Shown here: piece by piece, positions 57,101-64,000 of the stretch
Layout of the letters: each line of letters starts with the position of its first letter
Numbering within the stretch: position 1 is the stretch's first letter
Source: Hexactinellida sp. DTS-2022
Taxonomy: Eukaryota > Porifera > Hexactinellida
Length of the DNA stretch: 64,000 bases
Assembly: GCA_028753945.1 (NCBI GenBank)
Contig: JAPNXP010000003.1
Span: 3,906,001 to 3,970,000 of the forward strand
Reading direction: 5' to 3'
Position numbers and translations under genes: made by a program
Notes under the pieces: generated by a model
What the model saw: only the letters and a program-made list of their open reading frames with translations
Database searches by the model: none
Told to the model about the DNA's origin: nothing

Positions 57101-57405
57101 CACTCAAACCTCCGAGATCCGGAACTCCCTCAACCGGGCACCTTTATTGGTGTAAAGCGAAGCTAAATATGTATACATTTAACCAAAGACAAAAGGACAA
57201 AATTATATAGCAAATACATATCTTAAATTATCCACAACCCGTTAAAAAACATCAGTTTTTTAAATTTTTGAATGAATCTAGAAAATATGGATTATAATTT
57301 TGGGATTGCACATGTAGTAGTAGCCACTGTATTTCTGAGAACCGGGCAATTCCCAGTTACGGGCACCCTCCGGACGACAGTGCCCGGAGAAGGGAGGTTT
57401 AAGTG
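57101..57405. mobile_element. Tigger-like MITE, CACTCAAACCTCC ends
   Basis: CACTCAAACCTCCGAGATCC...GGGAGGTTTAAGTG with CCGGGCACC motifs as in 25226-25646. The termini read CACT rather than CAGT and the TA is clear on the right only, so this is a diverged relative. Confidence 0.7.
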
Positions 57406-57489
57406 TACTAAATATGCATTAAAATATTTTATTAAAATTGGAATCTGTAAATATCTATAATTTAAAATTACAAATTACAAATATAATCG

Positions 57490-57590
57490 AGAAATAATCT
57501 ATACAAGCTGCTCATCCGCGCTACGCGCGTTCTTATAACTTGCACTCGGGCCTGTGGTCCTCGCTTGTATTCATGGCAAATACCTTTTCA
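57490..57590 (+). repeat. Dispersed GC-rich palindromic repeat, copy 3
   Basis: TACAAGCTGCTCATCCGCGC, CTACGCGCG, CTCGGGCCTGTGGTCCTCGC; same orientation as 4413-4512. Confidence 0.75.
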
Positions 57591-58340
57591 AATGTATGCC
57601 AGTTGTATTTAAATACTGTGGAGTGTAACGGAAATTTAACGAAAATTATACATCCCTTTCCTTACGTCAATTTTTTGCCATTTTGGAATAAAAAGTACGA
57701 TCTGTGACATTCGTAATCTTTCTCCTCCCTCGAAAGCGTTACGTAACGTTCGAAAGCCTCATACGCAGGTTAATTATATTATGGAAAATCTTTAGGAATT
57801 ATAATAGCTGGCCGCTAGACTATGTACAAATGACCGTTGTATCGAGTAATCTTTAGCAGATTATACTATACAGTATGTAGGTATCAATTTGATTTCAGAT
57901 TTGCTACTCATAAACCCGAAAAAAGATATATTTGTCAGTTAAGAATAATTTTCGTATAAAATGACTTTTTTAGCAAGAATTAACGTATTAATTTACCGAG
58001 AATCATGAGCATATATTATTATGATTTAGTCTAAAAGTTTGAGCTGTTTACTTTCTTTCTGAAGTAACAAATTTGTCTAATCTAATTAAGGAATCAAATT
58101 GTTGTAAATAGCAAATCTGAAATCAAATTGATTAATGAATCAAAAGTTTGGAAATGAAGATTTTATAAGGTGGAATGAAAGGTTTGAGTTTAACTTTTAC
58201 TAAATTGACTATTTATGCGATTAATGGGACTATTAAAGTACTAACTTATAGGGCAAAATTTATTGGTCAAATGTATTGACCCATAATTATTTGTATGTAT
58301 TTTTTCATCCAATTAAATTGCAGTCTCAGTTAGACTCTCT
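57591..58340. other. No gene recognised
   Basis: AT-rich; an AACGTTACG/CGTAACG patch at about 57735-57765. No frame or repeat family identified. Confidence 0.45.
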
Positions 58341-58344
58341 ATAA

Positions 58345-58870
58345 TGCATACTTAACATCTGATAGTTTTGTCACCTTTTGAGAGGGAAGATATGAATATT
58401 TTTCTTAGATATTAGAACTTGTTTCTAGATACAGTATTCCCTATCCCCCTGCCAAATTTCAAGCCTGTAGCTCTTACCAGTTCCTCAATCAATTCTGAAC
58501 AAACAAACAAACAAAAACAAACAAAAATCATTGTGATTTAATATATAAGATAATAAAAGCACGATCGCTGTATGTGTGTTTGTTTGTTTGTTCATAATTA
58601 ATTGGAAAATCTACGAGTCCCAGAAAGTTGAAAATTTGTATACAGAGATAATTTATACTGCGAGTGCGACAACAATCTATTGGTATTTGAAGAGAAATAT
58701 TCACATTTAAAGGTGACAAAATATGTTAGCCAATTAATTTCTAGGGTTTGTTAGTATGGATTAGCTATACTTCATTCAATTTGTATAAATTTATTGTGCT
58801 TAATAGAAAGCGTTTCTGAGGCTGCAATGATTGAGTTAAAATAAATTCATCTAACCAATCAATCATTTGT
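58345..58870. repeat. Foldback repeat family, head-to-head copies
   Basis: 58345-58560 matches 4905-5168 directly (ending TGATTTAATATATAAGAT). 58565-58870 is the inverse of 15180-15720 (GTTTGTTTGTTTGTTC, CTACGAGTCCCAGAAAG, ATTGAGTTAAAATAAATTC). Two members joined at their AACA/TGTT-rich ends. Confidence 0.7.
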
Positions 58871-58916
58871 CTATATTATTGCATATTTTTCTTTTAATAT
58901 TATTTGGATTCGAGCT

Positions 58917-59122
58917 CAGAGACGGAACCGGTCGGGTCGGGTCGGGTCGAGTACCGGTCGGAACCTTGACCGGCCGGTCGAACCCTGACCGGCCGGTCGA
59001 GATCTCTATATGATCTATTCGATATCTATGATTGACCGGTCGACCGACCGGTCGGGTCGGGTCAAATTTCCAACTGCACCGGTCGGGTCGGGTCATGATA
59101 ATCCCGACCGGTTCCATCTCTG
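58917..59122. mobile_element. hAT-like MITE built from ACCGGTCGGGTCGGG motifs
   Basis: CAGAGACGGAACCGGTCGGG...CCCGACCGGTTCCATCTCTG. Flanks TTCGAGCT/ATCGAGCT suggest an 8 bp duplication displaced by two bases. Interior is mostly GGTCGGGTC and ACCGGTC repeats. Confidence 0.8.
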
Positions 59123-59139
59123 TAATCGAGCTATCCCTA

Positions 59140-59380
59140 TCGTGCAAGTGAAATTTATTGAGCTACTAATGGGAGGATTTGAATTTCCCAAACAAATTAC
59201 ATTCAATGTGTAGCATTTTATTAATTAAGGGGACTTTATGAGGAATATATTTAATACACCACTAATATGTATAATTTTAAATGATTAGTTTCAAGGCGTA
59301 GTAAGGCCGAGAAGCGGCAGTCAATTGAAGCGTGAAGCGCCGAACAGTCGCAAAGTGACCGAGACCGAAGGGCTCGTATA
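59140..59380 (-). repeat. Foldback family plus CGAGCCCTTCGG remnant
   Basis: Closely similar to 21740-21960, ending GACCGAGACCGAAGGGCTCG. It lies about 170 bp past the NAPRT stop. Confidence 0.7.
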
Positions 59381-59552
59381 ACTTAAAAATGACATAAATA
59401 TGTGAATCATTATAAATCAAATTTAATACTAGACTGATATAAAGTGAATTTCATTAATTTAGCATGTATTTTAGTGTAAGATTACAAAGGAAATGATAAT
59501 AAATGATACAAGGGAGGTTGAATGTTATTTGTTATGCAGTCTGTAGAGACTG

Positions 59553-61220
59553 TTACTGGTCTGGTGTATCAGAGAAGGCGGGCGAAGAACTGGATCTGAT
59601 ATTATAAATAATTTCTCTACTGTATCGCAGCTCCAGGGCATTCACCTCATCGCTCATCTTTCGGCTGAGAGCGAAGAGAGAGGGGCTCAACAGGGTCTGA
59701 TGGATTCCGTTCTCAGCAATGGACAGGTTAACCATAACCTGATCTCGAATTACTATAGCCGCGGGAAGCCCGTATGCCTGCGGCATATACCTCTTTAGGA
59801 GGGTAGACACCTCGAACGGAACCACTTGTATTTCGTCGCATTTCGGGATACGGACACAGGGAAGAGGCGACCTAACGCTCGGGCTTCGCTCTTCCGGGAG
59901 ACAGAGGAAGTCTGCTGTGCCCAGTCCCTGGGAGAAAGTCAGTCTGTAGACAGTCTTCTCTCCGGGAATAACCGACTTGTCCAAGGTTTCAGATTTCTTG
60001 AAACAGGGCTTGAGACCCATCTGGACCAACTTGAACACAGTCCCTAGTCCGGTCTGCCCCTCGGTATTAACGAGACGGGTCCCCACCAGATACCCGTTTA
60101 TCTCCGTCTTGCGCTCCTCCATGCTATTAATCTGTGTCTCCTCGAGATCCCCGCTGGCAATTATCAGCATGTTTCGTATCCATGGTATTTGGAGCTGAAC
60201 TGTAACTTTGTTTAGGACTTCGCGTACGTGCTCTGCTAGAGCGAAGAGGTCGCCGGAGTCTATTCTAACTCCAACAGCTCTGTAGCCAGCCTCAGCCAGA
60301 GCGAGGGAAACCGCGAGGAAGTTGGGAAGTCCTGAGTTCTTCACGTTATAAGTGTCAATAACAGGTAGGAACGATAGAGGAAATGAATCAGCGAATGCTA
60401 TGAAAGAGGAGAGCTCGCTCATGTTGGTTGTGCTATTTTCCTGCAGTCCGCATGCAGACTTAGCCTTATCCAGGTAGAACAAGCACTTGCTAACCAGGTC
60501 TATCCCTTGATTAGTCTCCTTGTGTAGCAACACACACTTGCCAATGGAATTCGGTTCTGTTCCCGTGTAAGAACTCACGAAGGAGTGGGACATCGTGCCC
60601 CTGGAGGGGATGTCGAACTGCTTCCCAGCTAGCGAGTTGGAGGTAGAATCGAACCCTCCCAGGTACGCGGCCCGCGACGCAGTGAGCGCTCCGTTGGGCC
60701 CCGGGGCCCGTCTATAGCCCCCCTCTATCAGCCTCTTGCCCGGACAGCGGAGTCTGATGCGAGCAGCCTTTGTGGTGACCAGTGTGGAGTAGTCTATCGC
60801 GTTTATTACTGAGGTTTCCAGAAGCTGGATGAGGCCCAGGGGTCCCCTTATAGTACCTATGGGCACACGGGGGTGTACGAGTGTGCCCTCTGGAACGAAG
60901 AACAGATTCAGAGCTGCTGAGTTCAGCGACAAGAGGTACGAGTAAAATTCTTGCTCTATGTAACTAGGTAACACGCGTTGTAAGTAGTCTATGTCATCTG
61001 CAGTGAATGAATAGCGAGATATTATGTCTAGACACTCGACTAATCCTGTGAATACTGCAAAGTTTCCGTTGAATGGATATTTGCGAAACGAAATCTCAAA
61101 GACCGCTTCCTCTTCATGCCTGTTGTGCTTCCAGTAAGAATAGCACATCGTAATTTCGTAGAAGTCCGTAGAGAGACCGGAAATCAACATGGAATTTGGA
61201 GAGGTGATAGGAGCTGCCAT
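59553..61220 (-). CDS. NAPRT: Nicotinate phosphoribosyltransferase
   Basis: Cytosolic enzyme of the Preiss-Handler NAD pathway: nicotinate + PRPP (+ATP) to nicotinate mononucleotide. Full length, 555 residues (animal enzymes about 540), in one uninterrupted exon. Matching blocks: LSTDFYEITMCYSYW (16-30), the RKYPFNGNFAVF core (46-57), PLGLIQLLETSVINAIDYST (127-146), GALTASRAAYLGGFDSTSNS (177-196), MSHSFV with the phospho-acceptor His (about H212), VGVRIDSGDLFALAE (316-330, phosphoribosyl/substrate site), and YLVGTRLVNTEGQTGLGTVF (377-396). ATG 61220 begins MAAPITSP; no upstream in-frame start was needed to fill the family domain. GC is well above the flanks. No promoter or poly(A) signal was clear. 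Absence of introns could mean a retrocopy or lineage-wide intron loss. Confidence 0.97.
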   Translation of the reverse strand: MAAPITSPNSMLISGLSTDFYEITMCYSYWKHNRHEEEAVFEISFRKYPFNGNFAVFTGLVECLDIISRYSFTADDIDYLQRVLPSYIEQEFYSYLLSLNSAALNLFFVPEGTLVHPRVPIGTIRGPLGLIQLLETSVINAIDYSTLVTTKAARIRLRCPGKRLIEGGYRRAPGPNGALTASRAAYLGGFDSTSNSLAGKQFDIPSRGTMSHSFVSSYTGTEPNSIGKCVLLHKETNQGIDLVSKCLFYLDKAKSACGLQENSTTNMSELSSFIAFADSFPLSFLPVIDTYNVKNSGLPNFLAVSLALAEAGYRAVGVRIDSGDLFALAEHVREVLNKVTVQLQIPWIRNMLIIASGDLEETQINSMEERKTEINGYLVGTRLVNTEGQTGLGTVFKLVQMGLKPCFKKSETLDKSVIPGEKTVYRLTFSQGLGTADFLCLPEERSPSVRSPLPCVRIPKCDEIQVVPFEVSTLLKRYMPQAYGLPAAIVIRDQVMVNLSIAENGIHQTLLSPSLFALSRKMSDEVNALELRYSREIIYNIRSSSSPAFSDTPDQ

Positions 61221-61229
61221 CTGCTACTG

Positions 61230-61845
61230 TGCAAAGAATGAATACTAGTTAAATAACAGTCTGTGCATTATATTAACTAAGGAATATTGTTACGGGAGTA
61301 TAGTATGCTTAGGCTGTAATGAATTTGATTGAGTTCATGCAGGCAGGCAGAGCAGAAGGAAGTGAGTAGCTCAATATACTCACTGTAATTACGTTCTGGA
61401 ATGTTAATTTGTTCGTAGGAGATTTTATTCCTACAACAAACTATCATCAGTGAGCGTGAGTCCACCAAGGGAGGTTGAATTTGGTACACTTTATTGGGTG
61501 CAAAATGTTAAATATTATAGACCGGTCTACTAGTTGGTAGACACACACCAATTAAATTACAATACTATAGACTCTCGTTAGTATACTAACGAAACAAAAG
61601 GGTACGACCGAAAATTATTCGCCTCATCCGAAATTAGTATCAACAGTCAGGGCGTCGATTTGCCTAAATATAGGGGCGAATTATTTTAAGTTTAATTCGG
61701 TTAATTTTTGTTCCTCCGAATATCTGAGTTCAACTGTATTTTTATTGTGATCCACTTTTAAGGCATCTTTATTATTATATTTGTCGTATACATTTCTAAA
61801 AAGAATAAGGACAATTCGATTGCCTTTTCATTTTAGATATTTTTT
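61230..61845. other. 5' flank of NAPRT, no other gene
   Basis: Upstream (minus sense) of the NAPRT ATG; would contain its promoter, not identified. A possible degenerate TA-target MITE lies at about 61563-61735 (right end GAGTTCAACTG|TA; left end poor). Confidence 0.45.
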
Positions 61846-61847
61846 TG

Positions 61848-62400
61848 ACAAATTGAACAAAGTTTTAAAATGTATAAGTTTATAAATAAGACCAGTAAGC
61901 AGTGGTGTTTTGCCAAAAAAAGAAGTGGGGAGCGCTCCCTTTTCAAATTTAGCATTTTCTTAGAAAACATAGGTGAAAACGGCCCCCAATAATGAATTCT
62001 ATAGATAACTGATAGGAAGGAGCGCCCCCCCTGGGATATAAGCGCCCCCCCCCTAGCGAAATAAGTGGGGGGGCGCGCCCCCCCCGAGCCCCCCCCCCAA
62101 ACATCACTGCCAGTAAGTTAAGATGTGATTGAGAGCAAATTATTCCTCTTTATCAGCGTGATGGCTTTAGGGATTTACAAATTGATTAGCAAATTTATTT
62201 AGAAATAATCTGCCTAAAGGTAGAGACTTATTTATTCTCCAAATTTTGCTGAATAATCTGTCGATCCCTAAAGCCATTATACAGATAAAGAGAATAATTC
62301 ATTGGGGAGCAATGCCCACTCGCGAATTAACCATAACCCACAGATCATTTCGTAAATCAGTACATAATAGAACTTTGTTCAATTTGTCAAAAAATTCATA
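61848..62400. mobile_element. Palindromic element with nested hAT MITE
   Basis: GACAAATTGAACAAAGTT near 61850 pairs with AACTTTGTTCAATTTGTC near 62371-62390. A second inner pair (ATGGCTTTAGGGATTTAC / ATCCCTAAAGCCATTAT) centres near 62215. Inside the left arm, 61900-62109 is a hAT MITE (CAGTGGTGTTTTGCC...ACATCACTG) with a perfect duplication CCAGTAAG (61892-61899, 62110-62117). Confidence 0.85.
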
Positions 62401-62590
62401 AACTAATTATAATTATTATAATATATAAATTAGGGGCTGAATTTTCGCTGAAACGAATATACCGAATATTCGAAATTCGAATATTCGTTCGAAATGATTG
62501 AACGAATATTAGATTCAAAGTTGAAACGGATATTCGTTGACTACTTTTGGACAACAGCATAACTTTTGTTTAGATTGGAGATATCGTAAA

Positions 62591-63294
62591 TATATGTTAT
62601 GTCGATTTTGTCAAATGTTGATTTTACAAAATCAACATGAATCAACATTCTCTGTCAAGGTGTGGAATGGGGGTAATAACAAGATAAAAGAACCAGGCTT
62701 TAAACAAAGTGTCTTGCATGGTTATTTGAAACGTTCGGGCCATTTTAAGTGTGGGTTTACAAATTCAACAAATAAAATATGTCGATTTTATAAAATCAAC
62801 ATATTTTATTAGTTGATTTTGTTAAATAGACATTCTGAAGTGTCGATTTTACTCAATCAACATTTCAGATTATCGATTTTACAAAATCAACTAATAAAAT
62901 ATGTTGATTTTACAAAATCGACATTCGGAAAATAGTTGATTTCACAAAATCAACATATTTTATTAGTTGATTTTGTTAAATAGACATTCTGAAATGTCGA
63001 TTTTACTCAATCAACATTTCAGATTATCGATTTTATAAAATCAACTAATAAAATATGTTGATTTTACAAAATCGACATTCGGAAAATGGTTGATTTCACA
63101 AAATCAACATATTTTATCAGTTGGTTTTGTAAAATCGATTTTGTTAAACGTTGATTTTACAAAATAACTATTTCACAAATTAAAGTTCAGTTTGTATGTT
63201 GATTTTTAAAAATCGACATTTTGGATGTAGATTTTCTAAAATCGACATGTTGATTTTGTAAAATCAACATTTGACTAAATCGGCATAACATATA
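62591..63294. repeat. Palindromic array of ATTTTACAAAATCAAC units
   Basis: Outer ends TATATGTTATGTCGATTTTG / CGGCATAACATATA are inverted. The interior consists of TGATTTTACAAAATCAAC-type palindromes, with a 154 bp unit (from 62811) repeated from 62965. Nearly every unit can pair with any other. Confidence 0.85.
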
Positions 63295-63356
63295 CATTCC
63301 TACCTAAACTAGCTGAGTAATAACTAACTTGTGTCTAATACACTTTGTAACACTAA

Positions 63357-63730
63357 GGCCACTGTTAATGACAATATTGTTTCAGCTCCACACGAAGTCT
63401 ATCAGAGGATGCGGGCGGGCGGCATCTCATTGTCATTATCTGATTATTTGATGACGACATAGTTAATAATTATCTGAGCAAATATTCTAATTTGTGAGTG
63501 CTTATTGATAAAATATGCAATCGTTGGGTAATAATGCTTGTTATAGGTTCTGATTTTGTTACTAGCTAATTATGGCTATTTTATAGAGTGTGTCCTACAA
63601 TAATATTGGCAGCGAACAGTGGCCTTACTTGAAATGTAGGTGTAATAATGGAAATAATGACAATATTCGTGCGGGAGTGAAATCTGACGTGGGCGGTGGA
63701 GCTGAAACAAGATTCCAATAAACAGAGGCC
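63357..63730. mobile_element. 374 bp TAA-flanked TIR element, complete
   Basis: TAA|GGCCACTGTTAATGAC...GGAATCTTG-type interior...AACAGAGGCC|TAA (TAA 63354-63356, 63731-63733). GTTTCAGCTCCAC is inverted near both ends. An internal copy of the terminus (GAACAGTGGCCTTAC) is at about 63616-63630. Inverted, truncated sister at 2846-3217. PIF/Harbinger-type by target size. Confidence 0.85.
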
Positions 63731-64000
63731 TAAACTAATGCAACATTAATTTATAAAAACGATTTTCCACTGTATATTGATTGAGTCGTGAAATTGATTT
63801 AGTACTTAGTCATCAAAACGAACGAATATTCGTTGGTTTAGAAAAAGGTTCGTTCGTTACATTTCGAATATTCGTTTCAACCCTATATAAAATGGTATAG
63901 GTAAATTGCATCAACATGTAACTAAGGTCAAAGTAGTAATTGAGGCTATAGGAAAAATTTCTGTGCGAAATTATCGATTTGTCAACATCTATTAAATAAA

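Larger units (their letters stand above)
62431..63885. mobile_element. Composite hAT-like element with ATTCGAATATTCG motifs
   Basis: Ends TAGGGGCTGAATTTTCGC and AATATTCGTTTCAACCCTA. Flanks ATATAAAT/TATAAAAT are only roughly alike. CGAATATTCG repeats occur just inside both ends (62455-62535, 63820-63880). The middle is taken by the palindromic array 62591-63294 and the TAA-flanked element 63357-63730. Confidence 0.65.

Noticed and set aside
59826-60198. Plus-strand frames inside NAPRT
   Set aside because: Antisense of a strongly conserved enzyme; no features of their own.
62591-63294. Possible CRISPR-like array
   Set aside because: Units are palindromic and variable, without unique spacers of constant length; the genome is eukaryotic.

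Overview
The window looks like nuclear DNA of a multicellular animal, most likely an invertebrate. It is AT-rich, has introns, and is crowded with eukaryotic transposons (PIF/Harbinger, hAT, MULE, pogo/Tigger-like TA-target elements, Ty3/gypsy, LINE-type RT). No rRNA or convincing tRNA was seen. Species cannot be named from the sequence. Host genes stand out by higher GC. Identifications rest on reading motifs by eye; no database search was run.

Host genes are few. (1) A plus-strand zinc-finger gene is inferred from three far-apart exons (3458-4240, 16669-17022, 22711-22916). They share an unusual paired C2HC finger, and every junction is in the same (phase-1) frame. The two introns, about 12.4 and 5.7 kb, are filled with transposons, including a whole Harbinger element. 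(2) A 582-codon minus-strand exon of a coiled-coil protein (54872-56620) carries two TQT motifs. (3) A full-length single-exon nicotinate phosphoribosyltransferase (NAPRT) lies at 59553-61220, minus strand.

Transposon layout, left to right: uninterrupted Ty3/gypsy gag-PR-RT frame running off the left edge (1-2395, minus); MULE transposase relic with FLYWCH/MULE motifs (7.1-8.8 kb) carrying hAT insertions; large palindromic elements (11.5-12.6 kb); near-complete PIF/Harbinger element with intact transposase and frameshifted Myb-like partner (17.36-21.27 kb); Ty3/gypsy pol relic (25.7-26.9 kb); dead second Harbinger (27.4-30.9 kb) split by a long-TIR element that carries a hAT element; AT-hook/PHD/RT retroelement relic (30.9-34.2 kb) split by three non-autonomous elements; decayed transposase-like gene of a family I do not name (35.5-37.3 kb); long-TIR element with an unidentified protein reading into its TIR (38.6-44.0 kb); second MULE relic (44.7-45.4 kb); large transposase relic split by a 1.1 kb hAT-like insertion (45.6-49.6 kb); LINE fragment with a 2A-like motif (49.9 kb); foldback and hAT elements (51.7-54.5 kb); and a nested composite at the right end (61.8-63.9 kb).

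Two patterns recur. Non-autonomous elements are nested two or three deep and most keep target-site duplications that can be read directly, giving a relative insertion order. Many hAT-type elements are also built largely from their own short, often self-complementary motif.
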